The notes under the pieces were generated by a model. The model saw only the letters and a program-made list of their open reading frames with translations, did no database searches and was not told where the DNA came from. 64,000 bases of DNA from Rhodanobacter sp. (lineage in GTDB: Bacteria > Pseudomonadota > Gammaproteobacteria > Xanthomonadales > Rhodanobacteraceae). A program made the translations under genes and the position numbers. The stretch covers positions 124,001-188,000 of the forward strand of contig SCRM01000019.1 in NCBI GenBank assembly GCA_004298045.1, in the 5' to 3' direction. Positions 56,598 to 63,699 of the stretch are shown here, one piece after another. Position 1 is the stretch's first letter; each line of letters opens with the position of its first letter.

Positions 56598-57028
56598 CCG
56601 TCACTGGCCACCTTTTTGAACCCCATGCCTACGCTCGCGGGTGCGGTCATCTCAAATCCGTACTGCTGATAGAGACGGTACGCTTGGCCATCCGCCAGCA
56701 GGCTGACGTAGCCTGACTCGGGCACTTCACGGGCAATGAAACCGGCAATCTCCGCCATGATGACCTTGCCGAGCCCACGTCCCTGATACTTGGGCAACAC
56801 GGCGATATCCACGACCTGGAAAAACGTGCCGCCGTCACCGACCACCCGCCCCATGCCAACGGTTTCATCCCCAATCAGCAACTGGACCGCGAACAGCGTA
56901 TTGGGCAAGCCGCGTTCGGACGCCTCAACCGTCTTGGGGCTGAGCCCCGCGGCCACACGAAGACGCCGGTACGTCTCCACCGTAGGCGTTTGGTTGACGA
57001 TCGTGTACGCGAAACTTGCGTCACCCAT
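56591..57028 (-). CDS. GNAT-family N-acetyltransferase
   Basis: This 145-residue protein starts at MGDASFAYTI after GGAGATTTC. It has GNAT motif A (VVDIAVLPKYQGRGLGKVIMAEI, with Q-x-x-G-x-G/A acetyl-CoA loop) and motif B (YVSLLADGQAYRLYQQYGFE). It probably acetylates a small molecule or peptide. It is flanked by attC-like remnants and GNATs are frequent integron cargo, so it may be a former cassette. Confidence 0.88.
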   Translation of the reverse strand: MGDASFAYTIVNQTPTVETYRRLRVAAGLSPKTVEASERGLPNTLFAVQLLIGDETVGMGRVVGDGGTFFQVVDIAVLPKYQGRGLGKVIMAEIAGFIAREVPESGYVSLLADGQAYRLYQQYGFEMTAPASVGMGFKKVASDGA

Positions 57029-57048
57029 TTTGAAATCTCCTTCGGTGC

Positions 57049-57107
57049 ATGACGTCAGAATCAAGCCATGCCGCGAAGCGGTGCCCGCTTGAATCAAGAA
57101 GTGAACC
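57049..57107. other. Degenerate attC-like site
   Basis: The sequence closely parallels the attC at 59170: GACGTCAGAATCAAGCC, then CCGCGAAGCGG, then GCTTGAATCAAGAAGTGAAC. The inner arms (ATCAAGC/GCTTGAAT) are kept, but the right core GTTRRRY is lost, so recombination is unlikely. Confidence 0.5.
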
Positions 57108-57270
57108 TGGAACCGTTCTTCTCATGCCAACACTGGAGTCAAGCAGCGGCGCGCAACCAGTTCAGCCTGCCAACGATCTCTCCCGACCGCGCATCGTCCG
57201 CGAGTTCCGGCGCCGTTGCCGACCTGGTCAGCGTTGCTTCGGCATGCCGGGCCCGACGGTCTGCGCACCG

Positions 57271-57750
57271 TCAATGGGCATGTCCGTGGCCATGCCCATG
57301 GTGGCCGCCGCCCATGACCGCGGTCAGCGAAACCGCGTCGGACTCCACCAGCAACGGCAGGATGATGTCGTTCTCCTTGCGCTGGTGACTGTCGAAAATC
57401 TCGAGCAGCGCCCGCGCATAGGCCCCGGCCGCCACCGGGTTCTTCGCCGTGGCCACGTGCGCGCCGGTTTGGCGGATCAACACATGCTCGTCCAGCATCG
57501 ATCGAATCAGCAGCCGCCCCTCCGGCAGTTCGCCGGCGGCCCGGTAGGTCGTGGCTTCCTCTTCCTCGGCGTGCGGGATCAGGACATTGTGGATCCACGT
57601 CTCCAGCGCGGCCCTGGCCGACGCTGCGCCGGTGCCGGACTCTGCCGCGGTCATCAGGCCGGCGCTCAGGCGATCCAGCTCCTTGATCATCGCCGCGTGG
57701 TGCGCTTTCAGTTTCCCTGCCAGTACCGCATCTTCAGGGTGGGCGCTCAT
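57271..57750 (-). CDS. Hemerythrin-domain protein with His-rich tail
   Basis: This 159-residue helical protein has HHE ligands in LKAHHAAMIKELD, VLIPHAEEEEATTY, MLDEHVLIRQTG and IFDSHQRKENDIILP. It ends in GGGHHGHGHGHAH, a histidine-rich tail that could bind Ni, Zn or Cu. AGGAGAACGTC precedes the ATG. Hemerythrins of this kind handle O2, NO or iron in the cytoplasm. A similar but distinct protein is at 49712. Confidence 0.87.
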   Translation of the reverse strand: MSAHPEDAVLAGKLKAHHAAMIKELDRLSAGLMTAAESGTGAASARAALETWIHNVLIPHAEEEEATTYRAAGELPEGRLLIRSMLDEHVLIRQTGAHVATAKNPVAAGAYARALLEIFDSHQRKENDIILPLLVESDAVSLTAVMGGGHHGHGHGHAH

Positions 57751-57924
57751 GACGTTCTCCTGACCGAGTTGGGGCGGAGTCCTTTCCGGGAACGACTGAT
57801 CGTAGCAACGCTGTCGGTTGCGGCGACCATCCGTGGCTCATGACGGCCGGGCGCCAGAGTGAAACAGTCCGCGGCCTTTTGCACGTCCGCCCGAAGGGAA
57901 CATGAGCCCGCGACGCGACGGGCG

Positions 57925-58257
57925 CTATTTGTTGAACGGGCCGCGGAGCAGCAGCGCACCGTAGGACACCGCAAGCACCGCACTCACCAGGAACGCTGGC
58001 CGGATCCACGGTTGTGCCGCGTCGCCACGCAACACCCGCATCAAGCTAAGGGCGCTCACGAAGTACAGCGCGAGATTTGCGGGCACGATCGGCCTACCGT
58101 AAATGCCGCCCAACGTCGCGCGGCGTTGGAGCCAGTTGAGGACCGCCACGCCAAGCCATGCAGCCGCAAGCAGCTGCCCGAGCCAAACCGCGCCAATAGG
58201 GAACCCCGACGCCATGGAAGGCAACAACACGTCCGGCCCTCGTGGTCCTGAATTCAT
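57925..58257 (-). CDS. Small membrane protein of unknown function
   Basis: This 110-residue protein has three predicted membrane helices (around VWLGQLLAAAWLGVAVL, LALYFVSALSLM and AFLVSAVLAVSYGALLL) and ends LRGPFNK. An ATG at MASGFPIG is an alternative start. A probable attC lies to its right, so it could be the most distal recognisable cassette, but no clear attC is seen on its left. Confidence 0.6.
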   Translation of the reverse strand: MNSGPRGPDVLLPSMASGFPIGAVWLGQLLAAAWLGVAVLNWLQRRATLGGIYGRPIVPANLALYFVSALSLMRVLRGDAAQPWIRPAFLVSAVLAVSYGALLLRGPFNK

Positions 58258-58304
58258 CGCTGTAACGGGTGCTCGTCATCGGACTTGGTTCGGCATTGGA
58301 CACT

Positions 58305-58375
58305 CCTGAAACGTCAGGTCGGGGTGCCCACTAAACCGCAGGAACTATCGCGTCCCCTGAATCGAATTGTCAGGC
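58305..58375. other. attC recombination site (58 kb)
   Basis: Left CTGAAACGTCAGGTCGGGG and right CCCCTGAATCGAATTGTCAGGC form the folded arms. The right core GTCAGGC overlaps the stop of the pyrimidine-dimer glycosylase gene, as in other cassettes of this array. Confidence 0.6.
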
Positions 58376-58810
58376 GCCGCCCTGCCCCCGCTCCCATGGC
58401 GCCACCCGCCCAGCCCGGCGGCGAAACAGTGGATGACAGGCCAAGACCGCCGTGCCTTGCAATTGCGCAAACCGCTCGGGGCTGCGAACTGCCAGTTTGC
58501 GCAGCAAGTGCTGCCACTCGAACGCGAGTTGGCCGGAGGTTACCGCGATGGGCTGTGCATACTGCGCCGGGCCAAGCTTGGACTTGTTGAACGCATAACC
58601 GCGTGCGACAGCCTCGGCATAGACGGCGGCCAAGTACGAATTGATGGCAGCCCGCGGATGCGCGTGAGCCCGAAACCGCTCAAGTTGCGGATGGTGAAGG
58701 TACCCCCGCGTTTCGCCCCGCAACACTGCCCTGGCAAGCAGGGACTCACGCCACAAGGCAACCAGGCCTTGTGGATCGAGGTACTTGGGATGCAGTGACC
58801 ATAAACGCAT
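58370..58810 (-). CDS. Pyrimidine dimer DNA glycosylase-like protein (integron cassette)
   Basis: This 146-residue protein starts at MRLWSLHPKYLD. The N-terminus with Arg2, LVALWRESLLAR and GYLHHPQLERF, and later AINSYLAAVYAEAVARGY, match the pyrimidine-dimer glycosylase/endonuclease V-like family (Pyr_excise). These remove UV photoproducts or act as small nucleases. Phage T4 endonuclease V uses the N-terminal amine after Met removal; here Thr is replaced by Arg, as I recall for the bacterial branch. It is carried between two attC sites. Confidence 0.75.
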   Translation of the reverse strand: MRLWSLHPKYLDPQGLVALWRESLLARAVLRGETRGYLHHPQLERFRAHAHPRAAINSYLAAVYAEAVARGYAFNKSKLGPAQYAQPIAVTSGQLAFEWQHLLRKLAVRSPERFAQLQGTAVLACHPLFRRRAGRVAPWERGQGGA

Positions 58811-58818
58811 TCTGTGGT

Positions 58819-58870
58819 GCCCAATGCTTGAATTCAGCGGCGCACAGCGCATCCGCTGGAATGGCCCGCC
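58819..58870. other. Degenerate attC site
   Basis: GCCCAATGCTTGAATTCAGCGG and CATCCGCTGGAATGGCCCGCC match the layout of the attC at 62192 (GTCTAACGC-TTGAGTTAAGCGG). The right core has decayed from GTTAGGC to CCCGCC. It ends at the stop codon of the next cassette gene. Confidence 0.5.
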
Positions 58871-59169
58871 TACCGTCGGCGCTCGGGATACACCCGACGT
58901 TTGCGCCGGAGAGGACGAGCCCCACCCTCGATCAACTCCACGACCGCGCCGCAGATGTGGCGGCGTCGCGCATGGGGTTGCCGGGCGCTGCATAGTGTCA
59001 CACCAATGGCCGCAACGGCCTCCGAATCAAGCTGCATGAGCGTGACCGCCGCCTCCGGCTCGCCGTACGCCACCAGCTCCCGCACCATCCACTTCGGCTT
59101 GAAGGAGACAGTGGAGCGTGCACCCGAAATGATGACCTTGGGGTCGAGCACGGCAAAAGTCCGAGGCAA
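58870..59169 (-). CDS. Cassette gene, unknown protein
   Basis: This is a 99-residue basic protein, possibly starting at TTG beside the attC (an internal Met at WMVRELVAYG is an alternative). MVRELVAYGEPEAAVTLMQL and VVELIEGGARPLRRKRRVYPE look like a genuine helical protein with a basic tail. I do not recognise a family. Its position exactly between two attC-type sites supports its being a real cassette gene. Confidence 0.55.
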   Translation of the reverse strand: MPRTFAVLDPKVIISGARSTVSFKPKWMVRELVAYGEPEAAVTLMQLDSEAVAAIGVTLCSARQPHARRRHICGAVVELIEGGARPLRRKRRVYPERRR

Positions 59170-59230
59170 GGTCTGACGCGTGAGTCAAGCCGAGCCGCGA
59201 AGTGGGCTCGGCTTGAATGAACAGTTAGCC
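59170..59230. other. attC recombination site (59.2 kb)
   Basis: Left half GGTCTGACGCGTGAGTCAAG and right half GCTTGAATGAACAGTTAGCC, with CCGAGC/GCTCGG pairing around CGCGAAGTGG. The core GTTAGCC (59224-59230) fits GTTRRRY. Confidence 0.82.
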
Positions 59231-59242
59231 CGCAACCTCCAG

Positions 59243-59604
59243 TTACGTATCTGCTTTTCGCAATAGATTGATGCTGAAGCAGATCAAGCCAACAAGAAGC
59301 GTGGTTGCTCCAACTACAGCCAACCAAGTCATGCTGTCTCTACCAGTCAGAATCAGACCCAATCCAGCCATGAAAACGGGCAGACCGATGTTGTGAAGCC
59401 AGAAGTGAGCCCTTGCGAGCCTGGTCTCAGCGCAAGCCGGATAGAGGCGATAAATGATGCCCATCACGGCCAAGGACAGCCAGCCAGCAATAGGTGGGCG
59501 TGCACGGGAGCCAGGGCAAAATTATGTGCAACCCCCATGTACAGACCCAAACCTGCGCCAACAATTAGGTAGATGGCAGCAATGCGCAAAAGCTGTTTTG
59601 ACAT
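59243..59604 (-). pseudogene. Cassette gene with one-base frameshift, small membrane protein
   Basis: Starting at ATG with GAGGGG upstream, the frame reads MSKQLLRIAAIYLIVGAGLG and on to VHAHLLL, then hits a stop. Adding one base near 59480-59488 continues it as GWLSLAVMGIIYRLYPACAE through ICFSINLLRKADT, giving about 120 residues with four membrane helices and a His-x-His-LLLGW motif reminiscent of heme-copper oxidase subunit I-like proteins. The gene appears inactivated, unless the missing base is a sequencing error. Confidence 0.75.
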
Positions 59605-59679
59605 GTCATTCCCCTCAGTTGATACGACGTCAACAATGGTGCGGCGCGGACAAGGAGATAAAGATCAGGGTCTACTTCT

Positions 59680-59791
59680 GGCTAACACCTGAATTAAGCC
59701 GATTTGCGTGATGAAGGCAGAAGGCGGTTACGCCTTTTGTAACCGGCTTCTGCTGTGACGAAGCGAGTTCGACTTGAATGAATTGTCAGGC
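59680..59791. other. attC recombination site (59.7 kb), long loop
   Basis: Left half GGCTAACACCTGAATTAAGC and right half TTCGACTTGAATGAATTGTC followed by AGGC, with an 80-base central loop holding secondary pairing (AGAAGGCGGTTACGCC, GTAACCGGCTTCT). The core is GTCAGGC at 59785-59791. Confidence 0.75.
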
Positions 59792-60184
59792 CGCTTGAGC
59801 AAGAGCAGAGTTCTTTGCTTTCGGAGTCAGGACTGCGAGTACGGCTGCCACGATGAAGAGTGCAGGAACGTCCCCCACGAGATGGCCGTAATTCATGGAG
59901 CTGGCCAATGCTTGGAAAGTCATGATCCCGCCATGCACCAAACTGGACCAGATCGTGAACCAGATGAGGCTGAGATGAGCAAGAGGATTACGGGAAGCCA
60001 AAAGCAAAAACACACCAAGCGTTGCGTAAATCCCCACGATCATCAGAGGGTAATCGGAGTGACCAGTGTGCCATGTCCAACCGGATGGCCAGACGGTCAT
60101 CAGCAGATAGATGCCAACGATGAATGTGACACCAACCAATACCAGCGCAATGCGAAGGTATTTAAGACGAATCGACTCATTCAC
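59786..60184 (-). CDS. Cassette gene, four-helix membrane protein
   Basis: This 132-residue protein starts at GTG, with AAGGGGA 8 bases upstream; the nearby ATG is out of frame. It has four predicted membrane helices (IALVLVGVTFIVGIYLL, YPLMIVGIYATLGVFLLL, LSLIWFTIWSSLVHGG, LFIVAAVLAVL). I do not recognise a family. Its stop lies in the attC to its left, so it is a cassette gene. Confidence 0.78.
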   Translation of the reverse strand: MNESIRLKYLRIALVLVGVTFIVGIYLLMTVWPSGWTWHTGHSDYPLMIVGIYATLGVFLLLASRNPLAHLSLIWFTIWSSLVHGGIMTFQALASSMNYGHLVGDVPALFIVAAVLAVLTPKAKNSALAQAA

Positions 60185-60261
60185 AGTGTTCCCCTTTTCA
60201 GTGATGGCCTTGTGGCCGTTGGTTCAGCTGTTGAACAAAGTTGATGAGGATCTCAGGCTGC

Positions 60262-60290
60262 GGTCTGACGCTGACGTTAAGCGTCGTGCG
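60262..60290. other. attC half-site adjoining an IS110-type remnant
   Basis: GGTCTGACGCTGACGTTAAG resembles the left half of the attCs at 59170 and 61740. The expected right half (TTGAACGAxxxGTTRRRY) is missing. GTCCCCTTGAACGGGTAAAA follows at about 60313, then an IS110-like transposase remnant. The site seems to have been disrupted by that insertion. Confidence 0.5.
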
Positions 60291-60400
60291 GATTGTTTTG
60301 CGCGTCCCCTTGAACGGGTAAAAAGAGACTTCCCCTCCCTTCGGCCACGCGGGCCATGATGGTGTTGCGATACGACCGTCACTGCGAAGAGGAAGTTCCC

Positions 60401-61090
60401 ATGAGCACTATAACCATCGCTGTGGACTTGGCGAAGAGCGTGTTCTCCGTGTGTGAGATGGATGACACTGGGCACGTGCGGCGTCGGCAGGACTTGAAGC
60501 GCGAGCCTTTCGGGTTGTGGTTGGCGCAGTTGCCGGCGTGAACTGTGGTGGCGATAGAGGCGTGCAGCGGTGCAACCGCTGGGCGTGCCTGCACGAGGCC
60601 GTCGACGCGTGCAGCGCGCGCATCGCCCCCCCACGTGCGCGCGGACGAGCATTGCCGGCGGCTTTGCGCCCTGATCGGCGTCGGCCCCACCGCCGCCGAC
60701 GCGGCCGTGGCCACGGTCACCGACACCCGCGAGTTCAAGAACGGCCGGCAGCTTGCCGCGTGGCTCGGTCTGGTGCCCACCCAACACTCCAGCGGCGGCC
60801 ACGCCAAGCTGGGCGGCATCAGTTGCCGGGGCGACGCCTACCTGCGCACCTTGCTGATTCAGGGCGCCCGTTCCAGCCTGCAGCGCGCCAAGGCCGTCGC
60901 CATCGAGATGGCTACGCCCGAACAACGCTGGATACGCACGCTCGATGCGCGCCTGCCCTTCCGCAAGCTGCTGGTGGCCATTGCCAACAAACACGCCCGA
61001 CAAATCTGGGCCATGCTCGCGCACGACGTCGACTACGACCCGCACGCCTGCCTGGCCCACTCGATGCACCGGCAGGCCGCCACCACCTGA
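60401..61090 (+). pseudogene. IS110/IS1111-type transposase, degenerate
   Basis: MSTITIAVDLAKSVFSVCEM and GLWLAQLPA match the N-terminal DEDD domain of IS110-family transposases. A TGA at 60539-60541 interrupts the frame, which then reads TVVAIEACSGA. After about 20 unrelated residues it rejoins the family at DEHCRRLCALIGVGPTAADA and continues through the C-terminal serine domain (LAAWLGLVPTQHSSGG, RTLLIQGARS) to a normal end. About 110 residues of the middle are missing, so it is inactive. Confidence 0.88.
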
Positions 61091-61495
61091 ACACTGCTTC
61101 GCAGCACGCTTTGGCTTCACCGTTTTCGTTCCACGTCAGCGCAGCACGGTAACGACGGGTCAGACCCACCCGGAGAGAACCTGACTAACTATTCGGATGT
61201 CCCAACGATGTGCCGGCCGATCCCCGACCCTCGACGATACCTCTGAATGAACGCGGTCCCCGGCGGGGTTTATACCCTGGTCCGCACCAGCTCCACCGGT
61301 GCAACAAGACCGTCTACGGAAATGCCGTCTGACACACGTTGCTCCCACACTCAACGCTGACTGCAACACCGCACCAATGTCAACAACACCACGACCAGCA
61401 ACAGCTCGAAAGCTCAAGGCACGGACGTTATGCACTTCGAGTTGACGGGGAGTCTCCTACCGAGATGTTTGGCGGCAACCGCTGCGCCGAAATTT
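61091..61495. other. Gap after the IS110 remnant with a possible attC core
   Basis: No supported gene was seen. A core-like CGAGATGTTTGGC (61461-61473) resembles the right end of the attC at 61740 (CGAGATGTTAGAC), and CTCAACGCTGACTGC (61347-61361) could be the left end. The arms pair poorly, so this is at best an eroded attC. Confidence 0.3.
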
Positions 61496-61657
61496 TCATT
61501 TCTTGTCTGGTACCCAGTAATACTCTTTCCCAATTGGTGCAATCGGCTTGATTGGTCGTATTGGCTGGATTGGTTTGATTGGTTGGATCGGCTTGATAGG
61601 CTTAATCGGAGAAATTTTCTTGATGCCAGTCGGCTTATTCCGTAGGTGCCAAGCCAT
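61496..61657 (-). CDS. Cassette microprotein with X-Pro-Ile tripeptide repeats
   Basis: This 53-residue protein starts at ATG with AGGAGAAGG upstream. After MAWHLRNKPTGIKKI come nine consecutive X-P-I units (X = S, K, K, Q, K, Q, R, K, A), then GKEYYWVPDKK. The basic Pro/Ile pattern suggests a polyproline-like extended rod. No family is recognised. The DNA encoding the repeat is itself an imperfect short tandem repeat. It is placed one attC from the next cassette. Confidence 0.6.
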   Translation of the reverse strand: MAWHLRNKPTGIKKISPIKPIKPIQPIKPIQPIRPIKPIAPIGKEYYWVPDKK

Positions 61658-61739
61658 ATACCTTCTCCTGAGCGGGTGAACGAACGATTGAAAGCTGGTG
61701 CGAAGTGCGAGCATCTCGTCCGGCGATGTAATGACTGTC

Positions 61740-61797
61740 GCCTAACGCTGGAGTTAAGCGGCGGCGAAGCCGTCGGCCTTGAACGAGATGTTAGACG
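61740..61797. other. attC recombination site (61.7 kb)
   Basis: Left GCCTAACGCTGGAGTTAAGC and right CGGCCTTGAACGAGATGTTAGAC, with GGCGGCGAAGCCGTC as the loop. The left core GCCTAAC and right core GTTAGAC fit RYYYAAC/GTTRRRY. Confidence 0.92.
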
Positions 61798-61798
61798 C

Positions 61799-62179
61799 CT
61801 ACGGTGAGCTGTGCGCCTTGGCTGGTTGTGAAGCCGCTTCGCGTGCCTTAGCTTTGAGATAGAAGGCAGTCGTAAATAGGGCTTGCTGCTCTTTCTCCGG
61901 AGTATCCTTTTGAAGAAAGATGACTTCGCCATCGCTGGAAACTTGAGCGGTTCCGTCTGATGGTTTAGCCAACATCACAATTTGTAGAGTCGTGGGGTCG
62001 GAGTCTTCTTGGAAGGTGCCCGGAGTGGCTCCCGAGCCATCAACCATCACGACCTTGGAATGGACGGCTATATCTTGCATTGCAGCCTGAAGTTCTTGTG
62101 TGATCGTTACTTCCTTGGCTGAGGCGGTGAAGGTGCAGATGGCTACGGTAGCTACGAGCAGCTTCGAAACATGACGCAT
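61799..62179 (-). CDS. Cassette gene, exported protein of unknown function
   Basis: This 126-residue protein starts at MRHVSKLLVATVAIC after AGGGGGCAAC. The signal peptide probably ends after TASA (residue 19). The mature part (EVTITQELQAAMQDIAVHSKV, and a C-terminal KAREAASQ helix) shows no known family. The upstream part of the longer open frame would run through an attC and is rejected. Confidence 0.8.
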   Translation of the reverse strand: MRHVSKLLVATVAICTFTASAKEVTITQELQAAMQDIAVHSKVVMVDGSGATPGTFQEDSDPTTLQIVMLAKPSDGTAQVSSDGEVIFLQKDTPEKEQQALFTTAFYLKAKAREAASQPAKAHSSP

Positions 62180-62191
62180 GTTGCCCCCTAT

Positions 62192-62249
62192 GTCTAACGC
62201 TTGAGTTAAGCGGTGCCGGTACGGCGTCCGCTTGGACGAACAGTTAGAT
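62192..62249. other. attC recombination site (62.2 kb)
   Basis: Left GTCTAACGCTTGAGTTAAGC and right GTCCGCTTGGACGAACAGTTAGAT around GGTGCCGGTACGGC. The core GTTAGAT is at 62243-62249 and overlaps the stop of the next cassette gene. Confidence 0.9.
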
Positions 62250-62525
62250 GTTCGCTCCGACCCACATGAGGCCGATGACAAGCAACTGCACAACTACCAC
62301 GCCGAGATAGAACCGCCAACCAGGTTGCCGCCTAACTTTGGCTTGGACATTGTTGTAAGCCAGCACGTAGAAGTATGAATACGGAAGAAGCGCAACGAGT
62401 GCAAAAAGAACGTACCAGATAGGGCTGAAGCTTTGAAAGCAGAGCAGCGTGGTCACAAGCCACGGAATGCCCAACAGCAGCATACGACGTACTTCGCGCT
62501 TGTTGAGCCCTGCCACAACGATCAT
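62244..62525 (-). CDS. Cassette gene, three-helix membrane protein
   Basis: This 93-residue protein has membrane helices around LLLGIPWLVTTLLCF, IWYVLFALVALLPYSYFYVL and FYLGVVVVQLLVIGLMWV. The ribosome-binding site is weak. No family is recognised. The stop codon lies in the attC core. Confidence 0.75.
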   Translation of the reverse strand: MIVVAGLNKREVRRMLLLGIPWLVTTLLCFQSFSPIWYVLFALVALLPYSYFYVLAYNNVQAKVRRQPGWRFYLGVVVVQLLVIGLMWVGANI

Positions 62526-62539
62526 GTGCGATCCATTGC

Positions 62540-62640
62540 CATCTAACGATCGAGTTGAGGGGCGCGGTGGACTGGCGCCCAGTTTGCCACCGCAAACTGG
62601 GTGACAGGCCGCCGCGTCCCTTCGAATGAGTGGTTAGGCG
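62540..62640. other. attC recombination site (62.6 kb), long loop
   Basis: Left ATCTAACGATCGAGTTGAGG and right CCTTCGAATGAGTGGTTAGGC, with an inner CAGTTTGCC..GCAAACTGG hairpin. The core GTTAGGC is at 62633-62639. Confidence 0.88.
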
Positions 62641-63054
62641 TCATTCCGGGAGGCCAAGGGCTTTGCCTTTCCAACTGCGGCTGACTCCTTCGCGACCCTC
62701 GGCTGTGACAGTAACCGAGAAGCACGATTTGGCATCGGCGTCAGACGGAACTCGAACTCCGATGACGCCGCTCCATTCCGTCAACGAGACCGCCGCAGCC
62801 CCGAGTCGAGGCCGTGCCTCCAGTAGGTTCTGCGTTGGCATGTCGTATCCCATCTCGACGTCGTAAAGCTCTGGCACGCCTTGTAGCGACGCAATCCAGC
62901 TGCAGTTGACCGTGACGTTGAGTCTGTCGATCTGCCCTAGCGCCTCGACGTCGGACTTTGGGAAGGTCAAGAAGTGCACTTGCGATTGCGCAACTGCTAG
63001 ACACGGGGCAGTTGCGAGCGAGATGAAGGCGATGATTCGAAGTACGGAGCTCAT
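62641..63054 (-). CDS. Cassette gene, exported protein of unknown function
   Basis: This 137-residue protein has a signal peptide (MSSVLRIIAFISLATAPCLA, cleavage near VAQ). The mature part has two cysteines (VNCSWIAS, KSCFSVTV) that may form a disulfide in a beta-rich fold. The ATG is only 4 bases from the attC, and the TTAGG of the attC core is the only purine-rich element upstream. No family is recognised. Confidence 0.78.
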   Translation of the reverse strand: MSSVLRIIAFISLATAPCLAVAQSQVHFLTFPKSDVEALGQIDRLNVTVNCSWIASLQGVPELYDVEMGYDMPTQNLLEARPRLGAAAVSLTEWSGVIGVRVPSDADAKSCFSVTVTAEGREGVSRSWKGKALGLPE

Positions 63055-63057
63055 GAT

Positions 63058-63114
63058 GCCTAACGCTTTATTTGAGCGTCGGCGTAGCCGTCCGCCTCGA
63101 ATGATTTGTTAGGC
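63058..63114. other. attC recombination site (63.1 kb)
   Basis: Left GCCTAACGCTTTATTTGAGC and right GCCTCGAATGATTTGTTAGGC, with GTCGGCGTAGCCGTCC between. The outer cores are exactly complementary (GCCTAAC/GTTAGGC). This is the attC closest to the integrase. Confidence 0.93.
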
Positions 63115-63117
63115 AGG

Positions 63118-63516
63118 TCACGGGGCGCCTACGGCCAAGGCGGCTGCACGCACCATAAAAATAAGACCGATAACAAAGGTTGCGAACCCAAGCAAACCAA
63201 GCGACCACCCTATACGATTGAATGCCGCGATGTGTCGATTTAGGAACGCGCCATTGAACTGCAACGTGTATGCCTGAAAGATCAAATGCCCCTTAAGCAG
63301 CAGGAATAAAATTATAGAAGCAAGCAACGCATACCAAGCACTGATTGCCAAACCTGCGACATGTAGAGTGATGAGGCCAGACGCCTTGTTGCCCAGCATG
63401 ACGGAGATGGATAGTGACAGCGCTCCTCCCCCAATGAGAAATACGGCATTGGCGATCGAGTCGGCGCGCGACCGAATTTCACGCCAGTCATCATTGTTGT
63501 TCTCAGCTGAAGTCAA
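63118..63516 (-). CDS. First cassette gene, membrane protein of unknown function
   Basis: This 132-residue protein starts at TTG, with AGGA 8 bases upstream; the nearby ATG is out of frame. A polar N-terminus (TSAENNNDDWREI) is followed by four membrane helices (FLIGGGALSLSISVML, LAISAWYALLASIILFLLL, and two after NRIGWSLG). No family is recognised. It is the cassette next to the integrase and thus the most recently gained in a normal array. Confidence 0.75.
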   Translation of the reverse strand: MTSAENNNDDWREIRSRADSIANAVFLIGGGALSLSISVMLGNKASGLITLHVAGLAISAWYALLASIILFLLLKGHLIFQAYTLQFNGAFLNRHIAAFNRIGWSLGLLGFATFVIGLIFMVRAAALAVGAP

Positions 63517-63531
63517 TCTTCATCCTTTGTT

Positions 63532-63570
63532 GGCCTAACGCTTAGTAGACCCCGAAACCGGGGTATAGCG
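63532..63570 (-). other. Probable attI-cassette junction
   Basis: On the minus strand GCGTTAGGCC gives a GTT^RRRY crossover point just before the first cassette gene. To the right there is no matching attC half; instead there is a short hairpin (ACCCCGAAACCGGGGT, 63549-63564) and then the region leading to intI. This is the expected attI position. Confidence 0.6.
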
Positions 63571-63699
63571 CCGATATTCGTTGGTCGGCGAAGCGTAGTC
63601 AAGGCGGTGGAATCCTACGTTGCGACAAGGGCTTACCCGATTCCACGGGGTCCAACCGGGCCACATGCTGCGGCGGATATCCCCTCGAACGAGGTCGTT
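63571..63699. promoter_or_regulatory. attI/intI upstream region
   Basis: This should hold the integrase promoter, the cassette promoter and the rest of attI. I could not assign -35/-10 boxes with confidence. Confidence 0.35.

Noticed and set aside
60224-61120. 298-codon minus-strand frame
   Set aside because: It is antisense to the IS110-type transposase remnant.
61160-61435. 91-codon minus-strand frame after the IS110 remnant
   Set aside because: It has no ribosome-binding site, no recognisable features and lies in IS flank sequence.
61414-61932. 172-codon minus-strand frame spanning an attC
   Set aside because: It crosses the attC at 61740 and runs out of frame with the XPI-repeat gene and the exported cassette protein, both of which have better starts and ribosome-binding sites.
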